NCBI RefSeq assembly: GCF_002205895.1
Contig: NZ_NJDE01000008.1
Location: forward strand, 1-64,000
Length of the DNA stretch: 64,000 bases
DNA from: Saccharibacillus sp. O23
GTDB lineage: Bacteria > Bacillota > Bacilli > Paenibacillales > Paenibacillaceae
Direction of reading: 5' to 3'
Shown here: in pieces, positions 1 to 9,506 of the stretch
How the letters are laid out: every line of letters starts with the position of its first letter
Position numbering within the stretch: the stretch's first letter is position 1
Notes under the pieces: model-generated
Seen by the model: the letters and a program-made list of their open reading frames with translations, nothing else
The model's database searches: none
What the model was told of the DNA's origin: nothing
Translations under genes and position numbers: made by a program

Positions 1-746
1 GCGCGCGGGCCGGCTTGGAGGCCGACAAGCGGGGCTGCGCGGCCGGCCGCGGCGCCGGAGGTCGCGAGCGGCAGCCCGTAAGCGCGCGCCGAGCCGAGGG
101 CGGCCGCGCCCGGGGCGTCGGGCGCGAGCGCCCGCTTCAGCCGCTCGATCAGCGGCTGCGGGTCGTCGCCGGCGCGTGCCTCGCCGCCGGAGCCGCCGGC
201 CGGATGCAATCGGCCGATCAGCACGAACTCGTCGTGCGGGAACAGCTCCGCCAGCACTTCGGGCGGAGCGGTATCGTCGGCGTCGTAGCCCGACGCCAGC
301 TTCTCCAGCAGCGCTTCGGCGTCGGGCGCTTCGCCGCTGCCTTCGCCCGTATAGCGGATGCCCGGGATCCGCTTGGCCGTATTCTGGAGCACGCGCAGCA
401 GCTCCTGCGTCTCCAATTTGGGTTTGAGAATATAATCGGCGACGCCGCTCTGGAACGTCGAGCGCACGTAATCGAATTCGCCGTAGCTGCTGAGCACGAC
501 GACTTCGATCGCCGGATACCGCTTTTTGATCAAGCGGGTAAATTCTTCGCCTTCCATGATCGGCATGACGATGTCGGTCAGCACGATATGGGGCCGAAGA
601 CGTTCGATCGCTTCAAGCCCTTCGCGTCCGTTCGAGGCTTCGCCCACGATCCGAAAACCGTAGCTTTCCCAGTCGAGATAATGTTTGATTCCCTGACGGA
701 CAAGGACCTCGTCGTCCACGATCAGTATCTTGCATAGAGTCTCCAT
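1..746 (-). CDS. YesN-type response regulator, partial (3' end outside window)
   Basis: Reading leftwards from an ATG at 746, an open frame of 248 codons runs off the window edge. It starts with a receiver domain: acidic pair D11/D12, phospho-acceptor D58 in VLTDIVMP, and the conserved Lys near residue 108 in YILKPK. The DDEVLVRQGI and LSSYGEFDYVR motifs are typical of YesN regulators, which normally end in an AraC-type DNA-binding domain; that part is not visible here. Such proteins pair with YesM histidine kinases and usually switch on sugar ABC importers. A GGGGG ribosome site precedes the ATG. After about residue 140 the frame is Ala/Gly/Pro-rich. Partner kinase not seen. Confidence 0.88.
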   Translation of the reverse strand, partial: METLCKILIVDDEVLVRQGIKHYLDWESYGFRIVGEASNGREGLEAIERLRPHIVLTDIVMPIMEGEEFTRLIKKRYPAIEVVVLSSYGEFDYVRSTFQSGVADYILKPKLETQELLRVLQNTAKRIPGIRYTGEGSGEAPDAEALLEKLASGYDADDTAPPEVLAELFPHDEFVLIGRLHPAGGSGGEARAGDDPQPLIERLKRALAPDAPGAAALGSARAYGLPLATSGAAAGRAAPLVGLQAGPR

Positions 747-770
747 GCTCGGTCCCCCTTTATGTCTGCT

Positions 771-810
771 TGGTAACGTTTCCATCATCGTATCACAAAA
801 ATTCTGTCAA
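771..810 (-). promoter_or_regulatory. Promoter -35 and cre-like site of the response regulator
   Basis: On the minus strand a perfect TTGACA lies at 805-810. Downstream of it, TGGAAACGTTACCA at 771-784 matches the CcpA cre consensus TGWAANCGNTNWCA at 12 of 14 positions, about 25 nt before the start codon. A -10 element at correct spacing is weak. Catabolite repression of the two-component system is inference. Confidence 0.4.
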
Positions 811-975
811 CCTCCAGCCTCACAAAATCTCGAAACGATTCGAGAAACGAGCGAAAACGGTTCGAATCGCGCTAAAAACAGCCGTTTTCCGTTCTGATTC
901 CGAAGCTCCTTATTCTCTGCCGCCGCGCCCCGAGCGGGTTCTCGCTTGCCTGCGCAAAAAACGAATGCCGAAACG

Positions 976-1009
976 AAAAAAAAGCTCTTCGGGAACGTCC
1001 CGAAGAGCC
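976..1009 (-). terminator. Rho-independent terminator of the seven-gene leftward unit
   Basis: Perfect 11-bp stem GCTCTTCGGGA with a 3-nt loop, followed in the minus direction by eight T (A-run at 976-983 on the plus strand). It ends the unit that starts near 5767. Confidence 0.9.
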
Positions 1010-1051
1010 TGGCGAACGAACAAACGAACGGTTCGGCACTTTTTCCAGTTT

Positions 1052-1792
1052 CTACCAGCCGCGCGAACGCTCCGTCATCCCCATCTTTTGCGTCATTTTC
1101 ATCTGGATATACGGTTTGACGAAACTCGAAGCGAGCACGAAATACGACAGCATCAGCAGCAGCGCGTACACCCAGAACTCTCCGTCCTTGCCGTACAACG
1201 CGCGCAGCCGATCGATCGGGCCGCTGTAGACCGGACGCCCCGCCGCTTCGTTATAAGAGAACCAATAGTCGTAATAAATGCTGGCCAATGCGTTGACGTA
1301 AGCCGACACGACGGTCATCACGAATCCGAGCAGCGGAATGAACGACAAGATCGAGCTGGCCGTTCCGATGACGAGACTCACCAGCAGCATCGCGAAGAAG
1401 GTCGGGAAGAAATAACGCAGACCGGTCCGGATCACTTGGCCGAGACGCAGCCTGCCGCTGCGCCCAAGCGTGGGCAAGAAACGCAGGCCCGCCGACAACA
1501 AGGCGATGATCAAACCGAAGATCGCGAAAAATCCGATCAGACGCAGCACGTTCGTCCCGATCTCGAGGATCCGGTCTTCCGAAATCGATTCCCAACCTCC
1601 CGCCATGACGGCAAATCCGTAACTCATCAATTCGATCAAATAACGCAGCTGCCCGAACATCAGAATCGTCGCGACTGCCCAAGGCAGCACGTACAGCAGG
1701 AGATGATATTTCAAGTAATCCCAATATCCCGGCACGGCCGGATAGACGTCTCTGCTTCTGTCGGTATCGTAAGAGTTGTAGCGGTTGTCCAT
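1052..1792 (-). CDS. Multi-pass membrane protein of unknown function
   Basis: 246 residues with about five hydrophobic segments (roughly 31-60, 88-108, 128-155, 160-178 and 208-224) and a basic C-terminus, so an integral membrane protein. No catalytic motif is recognisable. GAGGGGA precedes the ATG. It is the last gene of a leftward unit, 37 bp after the preceding small membrane-anchored protein and just before the terminator at 976-1009. Function unknown; the two adjacent genes may act together at the membrane. Confidence 0.75.
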   Translation of the reverse strand: MDNRYNSYDTDRSRDVYPAVPGYWDYLKYHLLLYVLPWAVATILMFGQLRYLIELMSYGFAVMAGGWESISEDRILEIGTNVLRLIGFFAIFGLIIALLSAGLRFLPTLGRSGRLRLGQVIRTGLRYFFPTFFAMLLVSLVIGTASSILSFIPLLGFVMTVVSAYVNALASIYYDYWFSYNEAAGRPVYSGPIDRLRALYGKDGEFWVYALLLMLSYFVLASSFVKPYIQMKMTQKMGMTERSRGW

Positions 1793-1829
1793 TTCTTAGT
1801 CTTCCCCTCTGTGCTTAATACAAACTCGC

Positions 1830-2438
1830 TTAATATAAACTCGACAGCGTCTTATGCAACCCCGAATCCGGATCTTCCTTTATTCGCTGCTCGAACGTTT
1901 CTTTCCATTTTTCCGAAAAATCTTTGGTGTCGTAAGCGCCCGCGCCCGAAAGCCCCTGAGCCAGATTCGCCAGCCGCGAAAGATCCTGCTTCAAGCTGCG
2001 AAGATCGACTAGGGCCTGCTCCCTCGAAGCTTGCAGCGCGGCATCGCCTTCCTGCCAGCCCGCCGTCAGCGTATTGCCGAGATAATTGTTGATATTCATT
2101 AACGTGCGCGCCATGCCCGTATAATCCGCGTCCGAATCGCTGACCGCCCCGCCTAATCCAAGCAGACGCCCGCTCGCTTCGGCCAATCGGGATTGCACCG
2201 TACCGACCGCGTACAGACTCTCGGCCGCGCCCGCTCCGCCCTCGATCACGTTGATCGCGCCCTGCGTCTGCGAATCGGCGCTCTGCACCGTTTTCATCGC
2301 TTCGTCGAGCGTGCGGCTCTCCGCGAAGCGATCCAGCCGATGCGCGTTGTACAGGTTGAGACTCAAACCCAAGCTTGCGACCAAAGCCGCCGACAGCAGC
2401 CCGATGCGTAATCGGCTCCAGATCGTTTTGTTTTTCAT
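1830..2438 (-). CDS. Membrane-anchored protein with helical extracytoplasmic domain
   Basis: The ATG at 2438 gives 202 residues and has a GGGGGGAG ribosome site. A longer reading from 2558 would overlap the upstream methyltransferase, so I reject it. The protein has a basic start, one N-terminal hydrophobic segment (IGLLSAALVASLGLSLNLY), then an Ala/Leu/Gln-rich, probably helical domain, so likely a single-pass protein facing outward. No family recognised. It sits between the methyltransferase gene (33 bp upstream) and the multi-pass protein (37 bp downstream). Confidence 0.7.
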   Translation of the reverse strand: MKNKTIWSRLRIGLLSAALVASLGLSLNLYNAHRLDRFAESRTLDEAMKTVQSADSQTQGAINVIEGGAGAAESLYAVGTVQSRLAEASGRLLGLGGAVSDSDADYTGMARTLMNINNYLGNTLTAGWQEGDAALQASREQALVDLRSLKQDLSRLANLAQGLSGAGAYDTKDFSEKWKETFEQRIKEDPDSGLHKTLSSLY

Positions 2439-2470
2439 GCGTTTGCTTGCTCCCCCCTTCTCGCTTCCTT

Positions 2471-3103
2471 CTAATGTCTTTTCATGACCGCTTCCCATAA
2501 CCGTTTCGTTTTCCCGTATCGACCGCTTTGTTCTTCCCGGAGCGTCAACGTCTCCCACTCCGTCGCCGGGAAAAACCGTTCGATCTCTTCCGCGTCGAAA
2601 AAGCGCCGCAAAATCCCTTCGTCTTCGTACAAACGGCGATCTCCTTCGACCGGCACGGCATCCGGTTTATCCGCCAGCTCGCCGATCGCGTTCAACCGGC
2701 AGAGCAGCAGCCCGTTCGAGCGCAGCGCGCGGCGGATATCGCGGATCACCGCGAACGTAATATTTTCCGGGAAATAATGCAGGCTCAGATCGGCGACGAC
2801 CGCTTGCAGTTCTCCGTCCGTCCACGGCAGCCCTTGCGTCATATCGAGCCGAAGCGCTTCGATTCCCTGTTCTTCCTTACGCAGACGTTCCACCGCCCGC
2901 TCCGACAAGTCGCAAGCGGACACCTCGAACCCGGCGGCATGCAGCGTCCGCGCATTATGTCCCAGCCCGCAGCCCAGATCGACGATTCGGCCCCGTTCCG
3001 GCCGGAGCAGCCGCAGATAAGGCATCAGCCAACCGTCGTGATCGGAGCGGTAAGCCGAATCGGCGTAAGCGGCGTTCCAATATTGCTCGACCGATTTATT
3101 CAT
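2471..3103 (-). CDS. Class I SAM-dependent methyltransferase
   Basis: 210 residues from the ATG at 3103. Motif I, VDLGCGLGHNARTL, forms the S-adenosylmethionine loop, followed by the acidic VSACDLSERA and a motif-IV-like VVADLSLHYF; the fold is the Methyltransf_11/25 type. Substrate unknown. The start overlaps the end of the preceding methyltransferase by 8 nt (ATGAATAA), a typical sign of translational coupling. An upstream in-frame start would only lengthen the overlap. The paired genes suggest two sequential or related methylations. Confidence 0.85.
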   Translation of the reverse strand: MNKSVEQYWNAAYADSAYRSDHDGWLMPYLRLLRPERGRIVDLGCGLGHNARTLHAAGFEVSACDLSERAVERLRKEEQGIEALRLDMTQGLPWTDGELQAVVADLSLHYFPENITFAVIRDIRRALRSNGLLLCRLNAIGELADKPDAVPVEGDRRLYEDEGILRRFFDAEEIERFFPATEWETLTLREEQSGRYGKTKRLWEAVMKRH

Positions 3104-4007
3104 CGCCGCGAGGCCTCGTCCCGTAAGTGATAAACGAACAGGACGCATCGACGATAAAAGCGGTCTCTCGATGCTCGCGCAGATAGTCGGCCATCTTGCG
3201 TTCGCATTCGAACACGATCTCCGCTTCGCGTTCGTCCAGCCCGCGCTCGATCAGATGGCGAACGACTTCTTCTCGGCGATCTTCGGTCATGCTGGCTACG
3301 GTCCCGTAAGCGGCCAGATACGATTCCAGATTCCGTCGATGAACCTGCGGATCGCCGTGCGGATTCACGATCGTCATATGATCGTTGACCCGCGCGTCGA
3401 TCTGTTCCAATCCGGCCCGCTGCATGTAGAGCGGCATCTTGATGCCGATACAGAAGTCTTTGCCGCCGCGCGCATGATCGAGCCGCCGCAGCTTCTGCGC
3501 CGCGCCCAGCACGTTCAGCTCCGCCAAGTCCAGACCGTCGAAATGGATCGCCGCGTTCGCGACGTCCCGGCTGAGTTCGATGCAGACCACACGGCCGCCC
3601 GGCACGACGGAACGTTTCATTTTGTCCAGAATGCGCTTGGCCTGCGGAATATGCTGAAGCACGCATTGGCAGACGGCCAGATCGTATTGTTCTTCCGGTA
3701 TGTATTCGTCGAGATCGGCGACGATAAAGTTCGTGTCCCACGGCGAATCGGCGAACAGCGAACGCGCTTCTTCGATCAGTTTGTCGCCTTTGTCGATCCC
3801 CGTGTACGTGCTGCCCGGCGGCAGCGCCGGCAGCAGCAGCCCGCCCATATAGCCGAGTCCGCAGCCGAAATCGACCACGCGGACCGGCTTGTCGATCTTC
3901 CATACCCGCTGCACCAGAAACTCTAGATAATCGTCGTTCCAGATCGACCCTCTCGAAGCTTTCAAATATTCGATCTGATTGTTCCACGCATACGTTTGTT
4001 CCGCCAT
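3096..4007 (-). CDS. Class I SAM-dependent methyltransferase
   Basis: 303 residues from the ATG at 4007, preceded by AAAGGCGG. The longer in-frame reading to 4208 would run into the upstream gene and has no ribosome site. The SAM-binding loop VVDFGCGLGYMGGLLLP is followed by YTGIDKGD and by LAVCQCVLQHIPQ, a Methyltransf_25-like pattern. The C-terminal third (about 190-303) is a helical extension that may bind the substrate. Substrate unknown. Its stop overlaps the next methyltransferase gene. Confidence 0.85.
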   Translation of the reverse strand: MAEQTYAWNNQIEYLKASRGSIWNDDYLEFLVQRVWKIDKPVRVVDFGCGLGYMGGLLLPALPPGSTYTGIDKGDKLIEEARSLFADSPWDTNFIVADLDEYIPEEQYDLAVCQCVLQHIPQAKRILDKMKRSVVPGGRVVCIELSRDVANAAIHFDGLDLAELNVLGAAQKLRRLDHARGGKDFCIGIKMPLYMQRAGLEQIDARVNDHMTIVNPHGDPQVHRRNLESYLAAYGTVASMTEDRREEVVRHLIERGLDEREAEIVFECERKMADYLREHRETAFIVDASCSFITYGTRPRGDE

Positions 4008-4051
4008 ACGTTCCGCCTTTTTCGATTTTATTTGATCGGATGCCGCCGCGT

Positions 4052-4456
4052 TCAATCGCCGATTCGCTCTGCGTTTTCCGCCAGATCGATCACGTCCAGC
4101 ACTTCGACTTCCCCCAAGCGGCGCGGCCCTTCCATAAAAAAGCCTCTGACCCCCGGACGAATCCGCTTCGCATGGACGCTTCGGCGCATCTCGGGGAACA
4201 ATACCCACATTCGCGCCGTGCCTTCGGTCGGAACCGGCGCCGTACCGTCCATCAGAATCTCGCCTTTCCCGTCTTCGAACTCGGGATGGATACCGTAAAG
4301 CTGCATCCCTTCCTCGCCGTCTTCCGCATACGCGAAATCGCAGCGGTACCCTTGCCGCGGCGGCAGCCGGCGTCCGCCTTCGGCTTGATCATAGAGCAGG
4401 TAACGGACGCGAAAATCGGCCCGATGGCCGCGAATCTGCTCGTAAGGTGTCCACAT
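4052..4456 (-). CDS. Small protein resembling an EF-Tu domain-2 beta barrel
   Basis: 134 residues; the ATG at 4456 has a GAGAGGAG site, better placed than an in-frame codon 18 nt upstream. The layout, VRYLLYDQAEGGR then RQGYRCDFAY, GKGEILMDGTAPV and a C-terminal V-rich strand, resembles the free-standing EF-Tu-like beta-barrel proteins common in Bacillales. No GTPase domain is present, so it is not a translation factor. Function unknown. It lies 93 bp after the kinase gene and 44 bp before the methyltransferase. Confidence 0.7.
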   Translation of the reverse strand: MWTPYEQIRGHRADFRVRYLLYDQAEGGRRLPPRQGYRCDFAYAEDGEEGMQLYGIHPEFEDGKGEILMDGTAPVPTEGTARMWVLFPEMRRSVHAKRIRPGVRGFFMEGPRRLGEVEVLDVIDLAENAERIGD

Positions 4457-4549
4457 CGCCTGTTCTCCTCTCAATAGAACGGTTCGCGGCGCAGATGCGC
4501 TTTCTCCAACCGATGCTTTTCTGCGCGATTCGATCCATGATTTCCCGAT

Positions 4550-5161
4550 TCATGACTGCCGCTTCGCTCCTTCTCGATCCGACTCCGCGCGCATCGCTTT
4601 CAACACCGTCTCCACCCGTTCTTCCACGCTGTGCAGGCCTTCGATCCGCAGGATCGGACAAGTCAGTTCGCTCATCCACTGCTCGTGCAGCTTCAAGCTG
4701 CGCACCTCTTCGCCCGCATGATCGTAGAGCGCGGCCCATTCCAGAAAAGCCTGCGATTGCTCGTACATCGATCCCCCGGGCAGCACGTCTTCGCCGTAGC
4801 GCTTCTCTTCTCGGGCGCGCAGACGGGCCAGCCTTTCTTCGGCCGGCACATGAAGAAAGACGACGAAATCGAACCGCGGCCTGAAGCTGTCGCCCCAACC
4901 GCAGATCGCGCCGCTGAGCAGCCAGCGCTCGTGCCCATCCAGATCGTTCGCAAGCTCTCGTACCCGATCTTCCGGCGGACGGGCTTCGTCGAATTTGCGC
5001 GCCCAGAAATAATCGTCGCTGTCCAATACTTCATGCGGTAGCCGTTGTCCCAGCGCTCGGCCGAGCGTCGTCGTTCCCGAACCGGACGCTCCGAAAATAT
5101 GCAGCCGACGATAAGGGATCTCGATATTTCCGTCGTTTGCCGGCGATTCGTTATCGTTCAT
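4550..5161 (-). CDS. P-loop (adenylate-kinase-like) small-molecule kinase
   Basis: 203 residues. A Walker A loop GASGSGTT at residues 24-31 is followed by LDSDDYFW, a typical acceptor-side acidic motif, and by FLHVPAEERLARLRARE, a lid-like basic region. This is the AAA_17/18 nucleoside-kinase fold. Substrate not predictable. GGAGG lies 7 nt before the ATG. It sits 21 bp after the membrane-protein gene and belongs to the same leftward unit. Confidence 0.8.
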   Translation of the reverse strand: MNDNESPANDGNIEIPYRRLHIFGASGSGTTTLGRALGQRLPHEVLDSDDYFWARKFDEARPPEDRVRELANDLDGHERWLLSGAICGWGDSFRPRFDFVVFLHVPAEERLARLRAREEKRYGEDVLPGGSMYEQSQAFLEWAALYDHAGEEVRSLKLHEQWMSELTCPILRIEGLHSVEERVETVLKAMRAESDREGAKRQS

Positions 5162-5182
5162 CTCGATGCCTCCGTTTCTGTC

Positions 5183-5767
5183 TTATTCGGCGAATTCTTC
5201 GCGGCTGTTTTTTCTCCGCCGGATCGCGATTCTAAGCAGCAGAAGCAGGATTGCCGCGATCGCGGCCCAGCCGATGAACAGCAGGTACGTATTCGGATGA
5301 AACAGATGCCCGTTCATCTTCATCGAACCGACGCTCGGCCATACGGCGTCCGTATCGGTTCGTCCGGACTCGCCTCGGGCAGCGAAAAAAGCCGCTACCT
5401 GTTCGCCGCGCGCTTCGTAACGCAGCTTCTGCAATTCGAATCCGGCCGCTTGATGAGCCAAAAGGCCGAGCAGCAGCGTCCAGAGCAGCACCGGACGGGC
5501 GCGCCGAAGCAGCGGCGTCGCGTACAGCTGGCCGAGCAGCACGATTCCCAGCCCGACCAGCGGAATGACGAGCAGGATCGCCGGATTGCCGTTGCCGGAC
5601 GAGCGGCCCGGTTCGACGTTCATAAGCGATCCAAACGCGAACACGGCTCCGATCGCGAGCAGATTCGCCGCGATCGCGATCGGATGCTTGAGCCGGCTGC
5701 CGAGAGCGGCCGCGATGATCCCGATCACGAAGAAAACGGCGGTCGAGGCCAGAATGAATATCCACAT
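5183..5767 (-). CDS. Hypothetical membrane protein, four predicted transmembrane helices
   Basis: 194 residues from the ATG at 5767, which has a GGAGGAG site. A longer frame would overlap the divergent gene at 5879. Hydrophobic stretches lie near residues 1-20, 28-45, 60-80 and 85-105, with a last helix near 165-185 and a basic tail. Between the last two helices is a polar loop. Family not recognised. First gene of the leftward unit; 111 bp separates it from the divergent methyltransferase. Confidence 0.7.
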   Translation of the reverse strand: MWIFILASTAVFFVIGIIAAALGSRLKHPIAIAANLLAIGAVFAFGSLMNVEPGRSSGNGNPAILLVIPLVGLGIVLLGQLYATPLLRRARPVLLWTLLLGLLAHQAAGFELQKLRYEARGEQVAAFFAARGESGRTDTDAVWPSVGSMKMNGHLFHPNTYLLFIGWAAIAAILLLLLRIAIRRRKNSREEFAE

Positions 5768-5878
5768 GGATTCGATCTCCTCCTTATCAAAAGATTCCCT
5801 ATCGATGCCGAATTTCCTTTTTCGACGGAACGATGAGATGATAGGAAACAACATATAGTACCGAAAGGAGAATCCTCT

Positions 5879-6697
5879 ATGCTGGACTCTATTCGCAAGA
5901 ATAACGTCGATCGCTTCGCCGGATTCGGCGAACTGTACGATCGAAACCGCCCGGCCGCACCGGAAGAAGCGATTCGCATCTTGGAGACTTATCTGCAAGG
6001 AACGCCCGATACCGTCGCCGACGTAGGCTGCGGCACGGGACTATCGACCTTTCTATGGCTGAACCGCGCCCGACGCGTCTACGGCATCGAGCCGAGTCCG
6101 GATATGCGCGGCATAGCCGAAGCCAAATGGGAAGCGGCAGGACGTCCCGGCTCGCTGACGTTCCGCGAAGGCTACTCGGACCGTCTGGATTTCGAGGACG
6201 ATTCGGTCGACCTGATCACCTGCTCCCAATCTTTTCACTGGATGAACCCGCAGCCGACGTTGGACGAATTCGCCCGCGTGCTGCGCGCCGGCGGCGTCTT
6301 CGCCGCTTACGATTGCGATTGGCCGCCCGTGCTGAATGCGGAGTTGGAAGCCGCTTATATGGAACTGTACGAACTTGCCGAGCGCCGCGCGAACGAATTG
6401 TCGACCGAAGACGAACGGGCGCACAAATGGCCGAAAGAGCAGCATTTGCGCCGGATCGAAGAATCGGGACATTTCCGATACGCGCGGGAGATCGTATTCC
6501 ATAACCGCGAGATCTGCGACGCTGCGCGGTATACGGGCATCGCGCTCAGTCAAGGCGGCACGCAAGCCGCGATCCGGCTCGGCGCGGAAGACGTTCAAGC
6601 GGCAGCCGAACAATTCGGCCGCACGGTCGAAACCTTTTTTGCGGGGAAAGAACAGCCGATCCTGTTCGGGTACCGGATGCGGCTGGGGTTAAAGTGA
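5879..6697 (+). CDS. Class I SAM-dependent methyltransferase
   Basis: 272 residues. VADVGCGTGLSTFLW is the SAM-binding loop (about residues 47-61), followed by VYGIEPSPDM, the aromatic-ring-contacting acidic residue, and by LITCSQSFHWM, a signature of the Methyltransf_11 family (YcgJ/trans-aconitate-methyltransferase-like). AAAGGAG is well spaced from the ATG. The gene stands alone, divergent from the seven-gene unit and convergent with oleate hydratase, sharing the hairpin at 6835-6911. Substrate unknown. Confidence 0.88.
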   Translation: MLDSIRKNNVDRFAGFGELYDRNRPAAPEEAIRILETYLQGTPDTVADVGCGTGLSTFLWLNRARRVYGIEPSPDMRGIAEAKWEAAGRPGSLTFREGYSDRLDFEDDSVDLITCSQSFHWMNPQPTLDEFARVLRAGGVFAAYDCDWPPVLNAELEAAYMELYELAERRANELSTEDERAHKWPKEQHLRRIEESGHFRYAREIVFHNREICDAARYTGIALSQGGTQAAIRLGAEDVQAAAEQFGRTVETFFAGKEQPILFGYRMRLGLK

Positions 6698-6834
6698 GAA
6701 GAAACGCCTTTATTCGGCCGGCTCTTCGGCAGACGGAACGATCGTTTCGACTTCATTTTATGCCTCCTCGATTTATCTATAAAATAAAGCTTCTAATATG
6801 GAATAAACGTCGTAAACGACGCAAAGTTGGGATC

Positions 6835-6911
6835 AAAAAAAGCAGAAACGCATTTCGGGAACCGACGCCGCTCAAGCGCCTGTTTTCCGAATGCCGTTCT
6901 GCTTCTTTTTT
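6835..6911. terminator. Bidirectional terminator between methyltransferase and oleate hydratase
   Basis: Long imperfect hairpin: GCAGAA..GCATT pairs with AATGCCGTTCTGC, with a second CGGGAA/TTTTCCG layer inside and CGCT/AGCG at the tip. It is flanked by A7 on the left and T6 on the right, so it can stop transcripts from both convergent genes. Confidence 0.75.
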
Positions 6912-6962
6912 GTGTATTCCTATTTTTCGCTTAAACGTTTATCCTGCAGCCGATCGGCGAAA

Positions 6963-8738
6963 TCACACGATCCCGTATTTCGTCAATAATTCTCCGACTA
7001 CCGTACCCGATGCTTTCTTGAACGCGCCCTGCTCGATCAGCTTCAGCAGCAGCGGCTGCTTGAGTTCGGTCAGCTTCTTGCCGTCCATCATCTTCGAGGT
7101 CGAATCGAGCAGCGTGCGGATATCGTATTCGGACGCGAACACTTCCGGCACGCCGCGGTCCACGTTCAAGAGCGTATAAACGGCTTCCATCGCGGTGCGG
7201 ACCGAATATTCCGTCGTGAACACGGTATCGCGCGCCGTATCGGCGAACTGTCCGATAAAAGCGAAGTTCACGCATTGTTCCGGCACGACTTTCGGACGGT
7301 CGCCCGCCGTACGCGGCATAAAGAACGCCGTGATATAAGGCATCATGCATGGAATACAGTTGGCCGAGTTCGCCGCGAGTTCCGGAATGTCTTCGACCGG
7401 CACGCCCATATGGTACAGCCATTCCGCCGTGATCTCCTCGCCGGTGCAGTCCTGCATCGGTTTCTTGATATAATCGCCCGGCACGTCGGTGAACAACGCG
7501 TAGAACCAGACCACCAACTGGTCTTTCGGCTGATTCTTGAAATGCGGCTGACGGTTCAGCGTCCAGCTCAGCATCCAGCTCGAATCTTTGACGCTGACGA
7601 TCCCGCCCGTGACCACTTTGCCGCTGAACGGATCGCGTTGACAGATTTTCTCGATATACGGAGGAATCCGGTCGTCCAGCGTGGTGATCGTCGCCGATTC
7701 CCATTTGGTCGCGTCGATGTTCATGCAGAATTTCTCCGGCCGTCCGAACGACGGGTCCTGCGCCGCAATATTCCGCCACAGTTCCCAACATCCGCCGCCG
7801 CCCGGCCGCGTATCGAGTACGGGCGCATGATGGTGGTCGCCCAGCGTCGCGTTCTCCGTGCAGCTGCCGTTGGTCACGAAGACCAGATCGTCTTCCGTCA
7901 GGTCGATACTTTCCGGCTGTCCGCCGCGTACGCATTCGATCTTCGCCGCGACTTTCCGGTCGCCGCGCTGCTCGAACACGACGTTCGTGACCCGCGTGTC
8001 GTACACGAAATGCACGTCATGCGCTTCAAGATACTTCATCATTGGCTGCACGAGCGATTCGAACTGATTGTATTTGGTGAACTTGAGCGCGGAGAAGTCC
8101 GGCAGCCCGCCGATATGGTGGATAAACCGCTGAATATACAGCTTCATCTCCAGCGCGCTGTGCCAATCTTCGAAAGCGAACATCGTCCGCCAGTACAACC
8201 AGAAGTTCGAATCGAAGAATTCCTGCGTGAACACGTCGGTAATCTTCCGGTCGTACAGATCTTCGTCGCGCGTCAGGAACAGCTTCACGATCTCCATCGA
8301 CGCTTTTTCGCTAAGGCCGAATTTGCCGTCCGTATGCGCGTCTTCGCCTCGGTTCATCGTGGCGCGCATCAGCGAGTAGTTGGGGTCTTTTTTGTTCAGC
8401 CAATAGAATTCGTCCAGCACCGACGCGTTTTCGACTTCGAGCGACGGAATCGAATGGAACAGGTCCCAGAGGCATTCGAAATGGTCTTCCATCTCGCGGC
8501 CGCCGCGAATGACGAATCCTTTGTTTTCTTCTTCGCTGCCGTCCAGCGCTCCGCCCGCGATATTCAGTTCTTCGAGAATATGGATGCGCTGCCCTTTCAT
8601 CTGTCCGTCCCGAATCAGGAAACAAGCCGCCGCCAGAGAAGCTAAGCCTGCTCCGACCAGATAAGCGGATTTGCCGTCTACGCCTTCGGGCTTCATCGGT
8701 CTTGCGAACGCTTCGTAATTGCCGCTGCTGTAATACAT
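6963..8738 (-). CDS. ohyA: Oleate hydratase (FAD-dependent, MCRA family)
   Basis: 591 residues. Adds water to the cis-9 double bond of oleic and related unsaturated fatty acids, giving 10-hydroxy fatty acids, a known way to detoxify antimicrobial fatty acids. The start [19 protein letters not shown] is nearly the family standard; GGAGGG lies 7 nt before this ATG, while the in-frame ATG two codons upstream is too close. [14 protein letters not shown] binds FAD. RGGRE places Glu at residue 82, the position of the water-activating Glu82 of Staphylococcus aureus OhyA. A TetR-family gene lies upstream in the same direction and may control it. Confidence 0.96.
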   Translation of the reverse strand: MYYSSGNYEAFARPMKPEGVDGKSAYLVGAGLASLAAACFLIRDGQMKGQRIHILEELNIAGGALDGSEEENKGFVIRGGREMEDHFECLWDLFHSIPSLEVENASVLDEFYWLNKKDPNYSLMRATMNRGEDAHTDGKFGLSEKASMEIVKLFLTRDEDLYDRKITDVFTQEFFDSNFWLYWRTMFAFEDWHSALEMKLYIQRFIHHIGGLPDFSALKFTKYNQFESLVQPMMKYLEAHDVHFVYDTRVTNVVFEQRGDRKVAAKIECVRGGQPESIDLTEDDLVFVTNGSCTENATLGDHHHAPVLDTRPGGGGCWELWRNIAAQDPSFGRPEKFCMNIDATKWESATITTLDDRIPPYIEKICQRDPFSGKVVTGGIVSVKDSSWMLSWTLNRQPHFKNQPKDQLVVWFYALFTDVPGDYIKKPMQDCTGEEITAEWLYHMGVPVEDIPELAANSANCIPCMMPYITAFFMPRTAGDRPKVVPEQCVNFAFIGQFADTARDTVFTTEYSVRTAMEAVYTLLNVDRGVPEVFASEYDIRTLLDSTSKMMDGKKLTELKQPLLLKLIEQGAFKKASGTVVGELLTKYGIV

Positions 8739-8817
8739 GGACATTCCCTCCGTGTTCGTGATTTGGATGACATCGAGGTTCTGAACCCAGCATAGGCTCT
8801 TACGAAAAAGGAGAACA

Positions 8818-8870
8818 TAGACAATCGGCAGAGCTTGGCGAAAATTTGGACAGAAGACGGAGATTGTCTA
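8818..8870. repeat. Widely spaced 9-bp inverted repeat upstream of ohyA
   Basis: TAGACAATC at 8818-8826 and its exact complement GATTGTCTA at 8862-8870 are 44 bp apart (arm to arm) in the gap between the TetR gene and ohyA. The remaining gap sequence (8739-8909) shows no gene. It could be a pair of regulator half-sites flanking the ohyA promoter. Confidence 0.4.
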
Positions 8871-8909
8871 AACGGCGTCGGCACACTCCCACGAATCCGC
8901 CGCCGACTT

Positions 8910-9482
8910 TCAGCGCATCGGATGACGCACGGCTTCGAACCGCTGCAAAGCTCCGGCAAAATCCCCTTGAATCAAGATGCTCAGCCGCTCCACGATCTGC
9001 TCCGGCCGTTCGCGCATCCCGTTCTTGATCCAGTCCAGAACCAGGCCCACGAAAGCAAACTTGTAAAAATGGGCGATAAACGCTTTGTCGTCTTCGCGCA
9101 CGTTGAGACCGGCCGCTTTCTCTTCGATCACGCCGAGCAGCAGCTCCTGCGTCTCCTGATGCAGATAACGCTCCAGATGTTCGCGGTTTACGGAATGATA
9201 CGTATTCAGCACGAAACTCCGATTCTCCGACACGTATTCGAAAATGCGCAGAAACCCTTGCTGCCATGTTCCCGAAGTCTTGTTGCCGTCCAGCGCCCGC
9301 GCCGCTTCATGCGTATAGATCCAATCGATCAAATCGTAGATGTCTTTGAAATGGTAATAAAACGTTTGCCGGTTCACTTCGCATTCTTCGGCGATATCGA
9401 TCACGGTGATCTTGTCGAGCGTTTTTTGCGACAGCAGCTTTTTGAGCGACGCGGCCAGCGCGCGTTTGGTGATTTGCGTCAT
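8910..9482 (-). CDS. TetR/AcrR-family transcriptional regulator
   Basis: 190 residues from the ATG at 9482 (AAAGGAG site). Residues 1-50 carry the helix-turn-helix: KITVIDIAEECEVNRQTFYYHFKDIYDLI. The C-terminal domain resembles the TetR_C_8/DhaS group of Firmicutes. The in-frame extension to 9530 would read through the operator repeats, so it is rejected. It is followed by ohyA in the same direction and is divergent from an ABC-permease remnant. Two dyads just upstream suggest autoregulation; the effector may be a fatty acid if ohyA is a target (inference). Confidence 0.88.
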   Translation of the reverse strand: MTQITKRALAASLKKLLSQKTLDKITVIDIAEECEVNRQTFYYHFKDIYDLIDWIYTHEAARALDGNKTSGTWQQGFLRIFEYVSENRSFVLNTYHSVNREHLERYLHQETQELLLGVIEEKAAGLNVREDDKAFIAHFYKFAFVGLVLDWIKNGMRERPEQIVERLSILIQGDFAGALQRFEAVRHPMR

Positions 9483-9506
9483 GATTCTCGGCTCCTTTGC
9501 CTCAAA

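Noticed and set aside
1-737. 240-codon plus-strand frame at the window start
   Set aside because: Antisense of the response regulator, whose receiver motifs are unambiguous.
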